64,000 nucleotides of DNA from an uncultured Clostridium sp. (GCA_900538475.1 UPYT01000001.1:124001-188000); one strand, 5' to 3'. Shown: positions 7,464 through 16,336, numbered from the stretch's first letter. Numbers and translations are program-made. The notes: generated by a model not told the origin, from the sequence alone.

Positions 7464-9383
7464 ATGAAGCGACTGTGGACACTGTTGGGAAGGCTGGTTT
7501 TGATTTCCATGGCGGTTAATCTGGCAGTGGAACTGTTTTCCAGAAAATCCCTGTCTGGCCTGGGCGGATATGTTTTTGGCAGTCCGCTGGTATTTCTGTT
7601 AAACGTACTGCTGACGCTGATTCCGTTTCTTTTCGTGTTTTTCATAAAAAGAAAAATCTTTTATATCGTACTGGTGGTTTTGGTTGAAATAGCAATGGGA
7701 ATTGCTAATGGCGTTCTTCTGATGTTTCGGACAACACCCTTTACTGCGGCAGATTTGCGTCTGCTCAAATATGGGGCGACTCTGCTTACGACATATTTAT
7801 CCTGGCCACAGATTATTATGGGAGCAGCCGCGCTGGGAGCGGCAGTCCTTGTCTGTGTTTTGCTTTGGAAAAAAGCGCCGGTAGATCCCTGTCCGGTCAA
7901 CCTGACAGAATCTGTCTGCGTGGCTGCGGTTGCTTCTACGGTAATCTGGGCAGGGCTGAACCTTGCTGTATTCACTCAGGTAGTTGCAGTGCATTTTGGC
8001 AATATCGGACAGGCCTTTCAGGATTATGGATTTGCCTACTGTTTTGGCAACTCAGTTTTTAATACAGGAATCTCAAGACCGCAGGAATACGGGCAGAAAG
8101 AATTGGAGCGGCTAAAGGAGAAGGAGCTGGTTCCGGAAAATACATACTCTCTTGAAGAATACACAACTCCCAACATTATTATGGTACAGCTGGAATCCTT
8201 TTTCGATCCAACGCTCTGGGAGAATAACCCGGTGAAGCAGGATCCCATTCCCCTGTTTCGTTTTCTGACAAAGCATTTTCCATCGGGATATCTGAGTGTG
8301 CCTTCTGTGGGGGCAGGAACTGCCAATACGGAGTTTGAGTGCATTACCGGCATGAATCTTGATTTTTTTGGGCCCGGTGAATACCCGTACAAAACGGTTC
8401 TGCAAAAAAAGACCTGTGAAAGTATCGCATTCAATTTAAAGGATTTGGGATATCGGACCCATGCCATTCACAACAATGAGGCAACCTTTTACGACCGGTA
8501 TAAGGTATTTCCACGTCTCGGTTTTGACACCTTTACTCCGATTGAATATATGTATCATGTGGAAAAAAATCCTACAGGGTGGTGTAAGGATCAGATACTG
8601 ACAGAGGAAATTGAGAAAGCCCTTGATTCCTCTATAGGACAGGATTTTATTTATACGATTTCTGTTCAGGGACATGGAAAATACCCGTCTTTTTCTTATT
8701 ACTGCGAACAGATTGGAGAAATGGATCTGTTTATCAGTCAGCTGATTACCATGCTGAATCAGAGAAAGGAGCCGGCAGTTCTGGTGCTGTATGGAGATCA
8801 CCTTCCTGGCTTTGAATGGACGGAAAAGGAAATGAAAAACCGTTCTCTGTTTCAGACTCCCTATGTTATCTGGAATAATCTGGATCTTCCAAGGGAGAAG
8901 AGGGATATTGAGTCCTACCAGCTTACTTCTCATGTGCTGAATCTGATCAATATCCATGAGGGAACGATGATTCGTTTTCATCAGCGCCATCTGGAACGTG
9001 GAGATTCGAAAACTCAGGCATGCCTCGATGATATGAAAATCCTGGAGTATGATATTCTCTATGGAAAACAGAAGGTGTACGGGGGAAGCTCTCCTTATCA
9101 GGAAACAAAAATGGAATACGGAACCAGGCCAATTATTCAGAAGTCTACCGTGCGTTCGGGAAATCAGATTATTGTATCTGGTGAGGGCTTTAATGAGTGG
9201 TCGAAAATTTGTGTGGACGGAAAGCCGGTGGACACCTACTTTCATGATAACCGGCTGATTTCCATGGATGTTCCGCCAAAGGAAGGGGAGGACATTACGG
9301 TTTGGCAGATTGGCCGGGATAAAATCGGTTTGGGAATGGCAAGAAAGGCGGCTGCAGCTGTTGGGGAACAAAGAGAAAAATAG
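7464..9383 (+). CDS. LTA synthase / phosphoglycerol transferase family membrane enzyme
   Basis: 639 residues. The N-terminus has about five membrane helices (residues 7-175), followed by an extracellular sulfatase-fold domain (about 230-500). Metal and catalytic landmarks match LtaS: the Glu of NIIMVQLESFFDP, the nucleophile Thr286 in VGAGTANTEF, and LYGDHLPG near residue 445. Family enzymes move glycerol phosphate from phosphatidylglycerol to lipoteichoic acid or other glycans; the exact acceptor is not readable. Residues 545-625 form an extra domain (QIIVSGEGFNEWSKICVDG) that looks like an IPT/TIG-type beta-sandwich and is not part of classical LtaS. The next gene begins 60 bp on. Confidence 0.88.
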   Translation: MKRLWTLLGRLVLISMAVNLAVELFSRKSLSGLGGYVFGSPLVFLLNVLLTLIPFLFVFFIKRKIFYIVLVVLVEIAMGIANGVLLMFRTTPFTAADLRLLKYGATLLTTYLSWPQIIMGAAALGAAVLVCVLLWKKAPVDPCPVNLTESVCVAAVASTVIWAGLNLAVFTQVVAVHFGNIGQAFQDYGFAYCFGNSVFNTGISRPQEYGQKELERLKEKELVPENTYSLEEYTTPNIIMVQLESFFDPTLWENNPVKQDPIPLFRFLTKHFPSGYLSVPSVGAGTANTEFECITGMNLDFFGPGEYPYKTVLQKKTCESIAFNLKDLGYRTHAIHNNEATFYDRYKVFPRLGFDTFTPIEYMYHVEKNPTGWCKDQILTEEIEKALDSSIGQDFIYTISVQGHGKYPSFSYYCEQIGEMDLFISQLITMLNQRKEPAVLVLYGDHLPGFEWTEKEMKNRSLFQTPYVIWNNLDLPREKRDIESYQLTSHVLNLINIHEGTMIRFHQRHLERGDSKTQACLDDMKILEYDILYGKQKVYGGSSPYQETKMEYGTRPIIQKSTVRSGNQIIVSGEGFNEWSKICVDGKPVDTYFHDNRLISMDVPPKEGEDITVWQIGRDKIGLGMARKAAAAVGEQREK

Positions 9384-9442
9384 TCCGGAATGGGAAGCGC
9401 GCAGCTGGTTTTATAAAACAAAAAAGAGAGGATATCTGAAAG

Positions 9443-10561
9443 ATGAAAACACGTATGATGGCATGGCTCAGAGAGGAGACGGTTCTTGTTGTTTCTGCGC
9501 TTCTGGCAGCAGGCTCCTGCTTATTGGTAAAGCCGGACGAGGAATATCTGTCTTATTTTTCGGGAAATATGGATACCATTTTGATTCTGTTTTGCCTGAT
9601 GACTGTGGTGGCAGGACTGAGAAGTCTGGGAGTGTTTCGTTATGTGGGGCACTGCCTTTTGGAAAAAATCCGCTCAGAGCGGGGAATTGTGCTGCTTCTT
9701 GTATTTTTGTGCTTTTTGGGCAGTATGGTAATTACCAATGATGTGGCTTTGATTACCTTTGTGCCTTTTGGACTTCTGGTTCTGGAAATGGCCGGTATGA
9801 CAAATCGGGTTTGCTTTGTGATTACTTTGATGACAATTGGAGCTAACTTAGGGAGTATGCTGACTCCAATGGGCAATCCGCAGAATTTGTATCTGTACAG
9901 TCTGTCGGGGATGAGCCTTTTGGAATTTGTGAAACTAATGCTTCCCTACACTTTAGCGGCAGCGTTAGGGCTCTTTCTCTGCAGCTTTTTTGGTTTCCGC
10001 GGAACAGAGATCTCTGTAGAAAAAGGGAAGAAAGAGGAAAAGCCGGAAATACCGTCAGTTATCTACTACAGCCTCCTGTTTCTGATCTGTCTTCAGACTG
10101 TAAGCGGAGGAATTCCGGCTTTTGCCCTTCTTCTGATCATATCAGGGGCTGTGATTGTCCGGGATCGGGGACTGTTTGGAAAGGTAGACTATTCGCTTTT
10201 GCTGACCTTTCTGTTTTTCTTTGTTTTTATTGGAAATATGAACCGCTATGCCCCGTTTCGCGATTTTGTGGTGTCCATGATTTCCGGTCATGAAACCCAG
10301 GCGGCAATTTTGATGAGCCAGGTGATCAGCAATGTTCCGGCAGCTTTGCTTCTGTCCAATTTTACCGGAGAGTGGGAAAGTCTGATTGTAGGAACGAATC
10401 TGGGAGGCCTTGGAACTTTGATTGCGTCTATGGCAAGTCTGATTTCCTATAAGCAGGCGGTTTCATACTGCCCGGAAAAGAAAAATCGTTATCTGGCTGT
10501 TTTTACCGGATGGAACCTGATTTTTCTGGCAGCACTGTGGGCGCTGAAGCTGTGTCTGTAA
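9443..10561 (+). CDS. SLC13/ArsB-type anion permease
   Basis: A highly hydrophobic protein of 372 residues with about ten membrane segments. VITNDVALITFVPFG and GSMLTPMGNPQNLYLYSLSG correspond to the paired conserved hairpins of the citrate-transporter/ArsB/SLC13 superfamily; a second such element is MSQVISNVPAALLLSNFTG. These carry dicarboxylates, citrate, sulfate or arsenite with Na+ or H+; the substrate cannot be told from sequence. The start ATG follows AGAGGATATCTGAAAG, a mediocre ribosome site. It may be co-transcribed with the upstream LTA-synthase-like gene (59-bp gap, no terminator). Confidence 0.8.
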   Translation: MKTRMMAWLREETVLVVSALLAAGSCLLVKPDEEYLSYFSGNMDTILILFCLMTVVAGLRSLGVFRYVGHCLLEKIRSERGIVLLLVFLCFLGSMVITNDVALITFVPFGLLVLEMAGMTNRVCFVITLMTIGANLGSMLTPMGNPQNLYLYSLSGMSLLEFVKLMLPYTLAAALGLFLCSFFGFRGTEISVEKGKKEEKPEIPSVIYYSLLFLICLQTVSGGIPAFALLLIISGAVIVRDRGLFGKVDYSLLLTFLFFFVFIGNMNRYAPFRDFVVSMISGHETQAAILMSQVISNVPAALLLSNFTGEWESLIVGTNLGGLGTLIASMASLISYKQAVSYCPEKKNRYLAVFTGWNLIFLAALWALKLCL

Positions 10562-10571
10562 AAAGGAAAAC

Positions 10572-10600
10572 TTGTGAAATTTATCGGGATGTGATAGACT
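10572..10600 (+). promoter_or_regulatory. Promoter of the O-acetylhomoserine sulfhydrylase gene
   Basis: TTGTGA (10572-10577), 17 bp, TAGACT (10595-10600), with TGa just before the -10. The leader is about 55 nt with no riboswitch visible. Confidence 0.7.
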
Positions 10601-10660
10601 ATGCTTAATTCTTTTTAAAAGATTTTTAAAAGATATTTGAAGGATACAGGAGGAGAGACT

Positions 10661-11938
10661 ATGGATAAGAAACAGTCACGAGATACTATCTGCATTCAGG
10701 GCGGATGGCAGCCGAAAAATGGAGAGCCGAGGGTGCTCCCTATTTATCAGAGCACTACTTTTAAATACGAAACCAGCGAGCAGATGGGACGTTTGTTTGA
10801 TCTGGAGGAGAATGGTTATTTTTATACCCGTTTGGCAAATCCCACCAACGATGCAGTGGCGGATAAGATCTGCGCTTTAGAGGGCGGTGTGGCAGCGATG
10901 CTGACTTCTTCTGGACAGGCAGCTAATATGTATGCTGTTTTGAATATCTGTTCTGCAGGCGATCACATTATCAGTGCGGCAACCATATATGGCGGTACCT
11001 CCAATCTGTTTACGGTTACCTTAAAGCGGTTTGGAATTGAATGCACTCTGGTGGATCCGGATGCGCCGGAGGAGGAACTGGAAAAGGCTTTCCGTCCCAA
11101 TACAAAGGCAGTGTTTGGAGAATCCATTGCCAATCCTGCACTGGTTGTGCTGGATCTGGAAAAGTTTGCCGGTCTGGCTCACAGACATGGGGTTCCTTTT
11201 ATTGTGGACAATACCTTTGCGACACCGATTAACTGCCGTCCTTTTGAGTGGGGTGCAGACATTGTCACCCATTCTACTACAAAATATATGGACGGTCATG
11301 CCATGTGTGTAGGCGGCTGTATCGTAGACAGCGGCAATTTTGACTGGGAAGCTCACGCAGATAAGTTCCCGGGCCTGACTACACCGGACGAATCTTATCA
11401 TGGCGTGATTTATACAAAAAAATTTGGCAAGGGAGCCTATATCACCAAGGCAACGGCACAGCTGATGCGGGATATGGGTTCGATTCAGTCTCCGCAGAAT
11501 GCATTCCTGCTGAATATTGGTCTGGAAACCCTTCATTTAAGAATGCCCCGTCACTGTGAAAATGCGCTGAAGGTGGCTCAGTATCTTCAGAACAGAGAGG
11601 ACGTGGCCTGGGTAAAATATCCGGGACTGAAAGGAGACCGCTATTACGAACTGGCTCAGAAGTATATGCCAAATGGAACCTGTGGAGTGATTTCCTTTGG
11701 ATTAAAGGGAGGAAGAGCGGCTGCCGCAGAATTTATGGATAAACTGAAGCTGGCAGCGATTGTAACCCATGTGGCAGATGCAAGAACCTCTGTGCTTCAT
11801 CCGGCCAGTCACACCCACCGGCAGTTAAATGACGAACAGCTGGTAGAGGCAGGGGTTGATCCGTCTCTGATTCGCTTCAGCGTAGGAATTGAGGCGGCAG
11901 AGGATATTATTGCAGATTTGGAGCAGGCTCTGGCATAA
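10661..11938 (+). CDS. metY: O-acetylhomoserine aminocarboxypropyltransferase (sulfhydrylase)
   Basis: 425-residue PLP enzyme of the Cys/Met-metabolism family, making homocysteine from O-acetylhomoserine and sulfide; many such enzymes also act as cysteine synthase. The Schiff-base lysine is Lys208 in HSTTKYMDGHA. Phosphate-binding residues lie in LTSSGQAANMYAV, with FYTRLANPTNDAV typical of the MetY branch. The ATG at 10661 is preceded by AGGAGGAGA at 10649, better than the in-frame TTG at 10637. It is transcribed from its own promoter. No SAM or T-box leader is seen. Confidence 0.95.
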   Translation: MDKKQSRDTICIQGGWQPKNGEPRVLPIYQSTTFKYETSEQMGRLFDLEENGYFYTRLANPTNDAVADKICALEGGVAAMLTSSGQAANMYAVLNICSAGDHIISAATIYGGTSNLFTVTLKRFGIECTLVDPDAPEEELEKAFRPNTKAVFGESIANPALVVLDLEKFAGLAHRHGVPFIVDNTFATPINCRPFEWGADIVTHSTTKYMDGHAMCVGGCIVDSGNFDWEAHADKFPGLTTPDESYHGVIYTKKFGKGAYITKATAQLMRDMGSIQSPQNAFLLNIGLETLHLRMPRHCENALKVAQYLQNREDVAWVKYPGLKGDRYYELAQKYMPNGTCGVISFGLKGGRAAAAEFMDKLKLAAIVTHVADARTSVLHPASHTHRQLNDEQLVEAGVDPSLIRFSVGIEAAEDIIADLEQALA

Positions 11939-12016
11939 GACATCTTCGGAGAAGGTAAATGGGGAGAATGGAGAGAAAGGGCGGCCAAACAGAGAAAAAG
12001 TCAGGAGGTACAGAGC

Positions 12017-13603
12017 ATGAGTGCTGTAGATAAGGCCAGAGGAAAGCTGAATAAGAAAACTCTGGGAAAACCACTTCGGATTATATTTGGGCGGACATCC
12101 TTTGTCGTTTTGTCGCTGCTGCTTCAGGTAGTTGTGCTGTTGGGGGCGTTTCAATGGCTCAGCGATCATTTCTTCTATGTATATGGAGGATTTACGCTGC
12201 TTAGTGCAGTTATTGTCATTTATATTATTAATAAAAGACAGAATCCGTCGTATCAGATGGCCTGGATTATTCCGGTTCTGGTATTTCCGGTATTTGGAGC
12301 GCTGTTCTATCTGTTTGTGGAATCACAGGTAGGCGTGCGGATCATTGACCGGCGGCTTCGCAGCTTGATTCAGGAGACAGAACCGTATTTAAAGCAGGAT
12401 GAGGATGTTATGAATCGGCTGCGGCTGGCCAGCCGGGGCAATGCCCAGCTGGCAGTCTACATGAAAAATCATGGCGGCTATCCGATTTATGACAAGACCT
12501 ATGCGGAATATTTTCCCCTGGGCGATGATATGTACCCGAAGCTTTTGGAGGAACTGAAAAAGGCAGAACGGTACATTTTTATGGAGTATTTCATTGTAGA
12601 AGAAGGGGAGATGTGGGACAGTGTTCTGGAAATTCTGAAGGAAAAGGCATCTCAGGGTGTGGAGGTCCGGTTTATGTATGACGGAACCTGCAGTCTGACG
12701 CTGCTTCCTTACGGATACCCCAAACAGCTGGAAAAATATGGAATCCGGTGCCGGATGTTTTCACCGGTTCGTCCCATGCTTTCCTCTTATCAGAATAACC
12801 GGGATCACAGAAAGATTACTGTGATTGACGGACACACTGCCTTTACCGGAGGAGTTAATCTGGCTGACGAATATATCAATCAGAAGGAACGGTTTGGCCA
12901 CTGGAAGGATACGGCGATTATGCTGAAGGGGGACGCAGTCAACAGCTTTTTGATGATGTTCCTACAGATATGGAATATTACCGAGCAGAAGCCGGAGGAT
13001 TACAGAAAATATCAGCTGGATCCAGGATACCAGTTCCCGCCGGAGCTGGATCGAAAGGGATATGTTATGCCTTACGGAGACAGCCCTCTTGATGAGGAGA
13101 CCGTGGGACAGCATGTATATATGGATATTCTGAATGAATCACGATACTATGTACATATTATGACGCCGTATTTGATTCTTGACAGCGATATGATTACGGC
13201 GCTGACCTTTGCGGCAAAGCGGGGAATAGAGGTTATTATTATTATGCCCCACATTCCTGACAAAATTTATGCTTATGTTCTGGCAAGATCCTACTATGAG
13301 GAGTTATTACTGGCTGGCGTTCGGATTTTTGAGTATACTCCCGGATTTATTCACGCAAAGGTATTTACCAGTGATGATACGAAAGCTGTGGTGGGCTCAA
13401 TTAATCTGGATTACCGCAGTCTCCACCTTCATTTTGAATGTGCCGCCTATCTGTTCCGCAATCAGGCAGTAGCACAGGCTGAGGCAGATTTCCAGGATAC
13501 GCTGAAAAAAAGCCAGGAGATTACGGTGGAGGACTGCCGGAATTATCCCTTGGGGCGGAGAATGGCAGGAAAAATGCTGCGGCTGATTGCTCCGCTGATG
13601 TAG
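12017..13603 (+). CDS. cls: Cardiolipin synthase
   Basis: 528 residues with two N-terminal membrane helices (about 18-60) and two phospholipase-D HKD motifs: HRKITVIDGHTAFTGGVN near residue 265 and HAKVFTSDDTKAVVGSIN near 448. It condenses two phosphatidylglycerols to cardiolipin and glycerol at the membrane. The ATG has AGGAGG 9 bp upstream. The 78-bp gap from metY holds no obvious promoter or terminator, so read-through from metY is possible. Its likely terminator lies inside the convergent citC gene (13711-13743). Confidence 0.95.
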   Translation: MSAVDKARGKLNKKTLGKPLRIIFGRTSFVVLSLLLQVVVLLGAFQWLSDHFFYVYGGFTLLSAVIVIYIINKRQNPSYQMAWIIPVLVFPVFGALFYLFVESQVGVRIIDRRLRSLIQETEPYLKQDEDVMNRLRLASRGNAQLAVYMKNHGGYPIYDKTYAEYFPLGDDMYPKLLEELKKAERYIFMEYFIVEEGEMWDSVLEILKEKASQGVEVRFMYDGTCSLTLLPYGYPKQLEKYGIRCRMFSPVRPMLSSYQNNRDHRKITVIDGHTAFTGGVNLADEYINQKERFGHWKDTAIMLKGDAVNSFLMMFLQIWNITEQKPEDYRKYQLDPGYQFPPELDRKGYVMPYGDSPLDEETVGQHVYMDILNESRYYVHIMTPYLILDSDMITALTFAAKRGIEVIIIMPHIPDKIYAYVLARSYYEELLLAGVRIFEYTPGFIHAKVFTSDDTKAVVGSINLDYRSLHLHFECAAYLFRNQAVAQAEADFQDTLKKSQEITVEDCRNYPLGRRMAGKMLRLIAPLM

Positions 13604-13642
13604 AGGAAGAATTTGGAAATAACACAGGAAGCGTTTGCCTGT

Positions 13643-14722
13643 TTAATAGTGGCGAACCTCATTGGCTTCTCGAATTTTTTGTAAAACAGGGGCAGCTTTT
13701 TCAGAAGAAAAGTATCGGAATGTAGATTCCGGTACTTTTTTTTGCAGATCGTCCCAGTTTCCGTCACGGAGAAGTTCCCGGACTCCAGAGGCGCTGATAG
13801 GACCGTCTGCATCTTCTCTGCGGGGGATGATGGTGCAGGAAATTCCGGCGGCCTCCAGCTCCTCCTTCATAACCTGATTATAAATTCCTGTTACCTGGCT
13901 GAAAGGCTCTTCGCCTACAAAGCGCTGGGAAATGTTCAGTGCCCCGGCAATTTTCTGGAAAACCTGAATGTCCAGACGGGCGTGAGAGCGGATCACGGTG
14001 TCCTTGTCCTTTAAAAAATAAGAAGGGAAGGTGGCATTGGAGATCATATAGGGGCCGGTCTGATGATAAACCAGATTGCCCAGATCCGCAGTTCCCTCCC
14101 GTACCAGCTGCTCCCGAACAGAGAGGGGAACCAGGGAAACGTCTTCGGATACAATAAATACATGAAGCAGATCTACTTTGGAAGCTGCGTATTCCACAAG
14201 CAAGCGATGACCCAGGGTAAAAGGATTGGCATTCATAACAACAGCGCCTGTCCGTGGATTTGCCAGCAGAGAAACCGCTTTTGCAGCTGGAGACTGACTG
14301 GTTTCCGTCTGAAGCTTTTTCAGATAATCAGCAAAGCCGGTACGCCTGTTTTCCATAAACACGACCTTTCCCTCAACCCGGGCGATTTCGTAGAATCCCA
14401 GATCGCCAAAAAATTTGGCAGTGCTGCATTTGGTATAAAGGAACAGACTGGTATTGCCTCTGCTGTACTGGTATTCCATAAGATGAGATAAAACCTGATT
14501 TAAAAGCCCTTCCCCCTGATGGTCTGAAGAGACGGCAAGACAGCGCAGGGTGTTGGAAAAGCAGGAACCGGTAGCGGCCAGATTGTAATCTTCATCGAAA
14601 AGGCCGACGCTGTAATCAAGATTCTTGTCCCGTTCGATTCCCTCCTGCTGTAAAAGCGCATCCATCTGCTTAGATGCACGGCGATCGGAGGGCCTTATTT
14701 GGCTGAGAATATATTCGGACAT
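13643..14722 (-). CDS. citC: [Citrate (pro-3S)-lyase] ligase
   Basis: 359 residues. An N-terminal GNAT-like domain (to about 140) is followed by a nucleotidyltransferase domain with NANPFTLGH near residue 184 and SASGVRELL near 320, the standard CitC architecture. The enzyme acetylates the phosphoribosyl-dephospho-CoA prosthetic group of citrate lyase using ATP. No citD/E/F/G/X gene lies in the window, so this copy is an orphan here. The IS607 element ends only some tens of bases upstream of the start, so the native promoter region may be displaced. The ribosome site is a modest AGGAAA. Confidence 0.92.
   Translation of the reverse strand: MSEYILSQIRPSDRRASKQMDALLQQEGIERDKNLDYSVGLFDEDYNLAATGSCFSNTLRCLAVSSDHQGEGLLNQVLSHLMEYQYSRGNTSLFLYTKCSTAKFFGDLGFYEIARVEGKVVFMENRRTGFADYLKKLQTETSQSPAAKAVSLLANPRTGAVVMNANPFTLGHRLLVEYAASKVDLLHVFIVSEDVSLVPLSVREQLVREGTADLGNLVYHQTGPYMISNATFPSYFLKDKDTVIRSHARLDIQVFQKIAGALNISQRFVGEEPFSQVTGIYNQVMKEELEAAGISCTIIPRREDADGPISASGVRELLRDGNWDDLQKKVPESTFRYFSSEKAAPVLQKIREANEVRHY
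13711..13743 (+). terminator. Terminator of cls embedded in the citC coding end
   Basis: AGTATCGGAAT (13711-13721), loop GTAG, ATTCCGGTACT (13726-13735), then eight T. The 11-bp stem has a single T-G pair. It is oriented for plus-strand transcripts and lies 108 bp past the cls stop, within codons for the citC C-terminal region. Confidence 0.8.
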
Positions 14723-14744
14723 AGAGATTTCCTGCCACTCAAAA

Positions 14745-14935
14745 TGTGATTAAATATACTCACATCGAGATAATGTAGACTTTCGCAAGTTCTACTTACT
14801 GCTTCTTCGTGTATGCTTTTGATTGACTAAAGCCATATCTACTCACAGGTTCCTGTACACTCCACAGTCGTCAATTCCCGAAATAGTCTTCGGTACATAC
14901 TTACGTTTGCGTTTCATGATGCAACTTCGTAAGTC
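14745..14935 (-). ncRNA. Candidate omega RNA (reRNA) of TnpB
   Basis: TnpB guide RNAs are made from the 3' end of tnpB and the right end of the element (family knowledge). Here the 190 bases after and overlapping the tnpB stop carry a nested stem on the minus strand: ATTGAC (14875-14870) pairs with GTCAAT (14827-14822), enclosing the palindrome at 14845-14856 (ACAGGTTCCTGT). The guide would be the sequence just beyond the element end, in the citC 5' region. The exact 3' boundary is not determined. Confidence 0.5.
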
Positions 14936-16083
14936 TTCGCATCTTTCAAATTGAGAGCAGCATTCATATCCCTGTTTTCGACGTAACCACAATTACATCG
15001 AAAGATTCTATCTGAAAGCTTTAAGTCTTTCTTAATAACTCCACAACAGTGGCAGGTTTTTGATGATGGATACCATCTGTCTACTACTCGTAATTCAATA
15101 CTATTCTCCTTACATTTTGCCTGAAGTTTCACTTTAAATTCATAAAACCTCTGAGAAGCAACTGTTTTTGAAAGATGCCTGTTCTTCATCATTCCTGATA
15201 CATTCAAATCCTCAATCGTTATATAAGATGGCTTGGTTTTTACTATCTCAGCGATTGTTTTGTTCATGTAATCCGTGCGGACATTGTCTATCCGATGATA
15301 AAGCTTCTGTACCTTAAGCTTTTGCTTTTGTATATTTGCTTTTTGAGTGGACTCTCCTTTCTTTAAATTTTCATACTTACGGGAGAGACATCTCTGCTCC
15401 CGAATCAGTCGTTTTTCAAGTTTTTTTAATCTTGCCGATTTGTTAATATTTTTATATGTCTTACCATTTGAAATAATGGCAAAATCCTTTAACCCAAGGT
15501 CTATGCCAATTCCTTCACTGTAATCATTGGTAGTTATCTTGCTATCCGGTATTTCTGCCAGAACTGAAACATAAAACCTGCCAGCTTTCATGGAAACCGA
15601 ACCGCTTTTTATGACATATCCATCTTTTGTAACAGGGATATATCCCTTTTCCTTCACTCTAACCCATCCAAGGGATGGAATGTTAATTCTATGTCTTTCG
15701 CAGCGGCAATCCTTTGGATTATTCTTTACGAAATACATTTTTACATCTGATTTTCCCTTCTTTTTAAACTTAGGAAAACCACTTTGATGTTTGAAAAACT
15801 TTTTAAATGCGGTTTCTCCATGATTTACTGACTGTGTGACTGTTTTTGAATAAGACTCCTTAATCCATGCATATTCTGGGTGATTTGGTATATATTCATT
15901 GTTAAGCCAGACTCTGAATTGATGACTGCTCATAAACTTTTCACCATTTTCATGAAGTTCTTTATTATGAGCAAGATAGAAATTATAGATAAATCTACAG
16001 GTTCCTATCGTCTTACGAATCTTAACCTTTTGCTCCTCGGTTGGATTTATTTCCGTCTTGAAGCTCTTTAGCAATCTCCCCAT
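14914..16083 (-). CDS. tnpB: TnpB RNA-guided nuclease (IS607 OrfB), apparently intact
   Basis: 389 residues, normal length for IS607/IS605 TnpB. An N-terminal helix-turn-helix-like region is followed by the RuvC-type nuclease: Asp195 in GIGIDLGLKDF, Glu291 in YITIEDLNVSGM, and Asp372 in NRDMNAALNL. A zinc ribbon is inserted (Cys344, Cys347, Cys363, Cys365). All three catalytic acids are present, so it should be able to cut DNA. Known TnpB proteins use an omega RNA from the element's end to cleave targets next to a short motif and so preserve the element. The start at 16083 (MGRLLKSFKT) overlaps the tnpA remnant. It reads towards citC. Confidence 0.93.
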   Translation of the reverse strand: MGRLLKSFKTEINPTEEQKVKIRKTIGTCRFIYNFYLAHNKELHENGEKFMSSHQFRVWLNNEYIPNHPEYAWIKESYSKTVTQSVNHGETAFKKFFKHQSGFPKFKKKGKSDVKMYFVKNNPKDCRCERHRINIPSLGWVRVKEKGYIPVTKDGYVIKSGSVSMKAGRFYVSVLAEIPDSKITTNDYSEGIGIDLGLKDFAIISNGKTYKNINKSARLKKLEKRLIREQRCLSRKYENLKKGESTQKANIQKQKLKVQKLYHRIDNVRTDYMNKTIAEIVKTKPSYITIEDLNVSGMMKNRHLSKTVASQRFYEFKVKLQAKCKENSIELRVVDRWYPSSKTCHCCGVIKKDLKLSDRIFRCNCGYVENRDMNAALNLKDAKTYEVAS

Positions 16084-16292
16084 CTCCTTCTATTTGTTTT
16101 TTATACTTACGAAGTCCGTATAACCTACAGGAGAATACATGAAGGTTTCTTGTAGATACTCTGGTATAAATAACCATCTGACGATTATCATTTTCTGTAT
16201 GAATGCCTTTAAACGGAAGGTATTGGTCATAAGTGTTATCCCAACGCTGCAACGTTTTAACAGAGACACCTTTAAGCACTAATGTGAATCAT
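16022..16292 (-). pseudogene. tnpA: IS607 TnpA serine recombinase, internally deleted and frameshifted
   Basis: Translation gives the end of the helix-turn-helix (GVSVKTLQRWD), then VIYTRVSTRN with the nucleophile serine, and then jumps directly to HVFSCRLYGLRKYKKQIEGD. That is the usual C-terminus of these recombinases; the catalytic and dimer region between (about 100 residues) is missing. Upstream, the ATG at 16292 starts MIHISA but the frame then hits TAA; one shift would join it to LGVSVKTL. Both lesions make transposase activity impossible. AGGAGG is present upstream (16316-16311). Confidence 0.85.
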
Positions 16293-16336
16293 TTTAATTA
16301 CTTAATATTTCCTCCTCTGTGATAAATTGTCGATTG

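Larger units (their letters stand above)
14740..16320 (-). mobile_element. IS607-family insertion sequence, transposase defective
   Basis: The element carries a serine-recombinase type tnpA remnant followed by a full tnpB, both on the minus strand, which defines the IS607 family. IS607 elements have no terminal inverted repeats and make no target duplication, so the ends given are approximate: the tnpB side ends near 14740, shortly before citC, and the tnpA side near 16300-16330. Confidence 0.8.

Noticed and set aside
8436..9371. 311-codon minus-strand frame opposite the LTA-synthase-like gene
   Set aside because: The plus-strand protein has catalytic motifs; the antisense frame has none.
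14914..16292. IS605-type (HUH, Y1) element
   Set aside because: The tnpA remnant has the helix-turn-helix and YTRVST serine-recombinase motif of IS607, not an HUH transposase.
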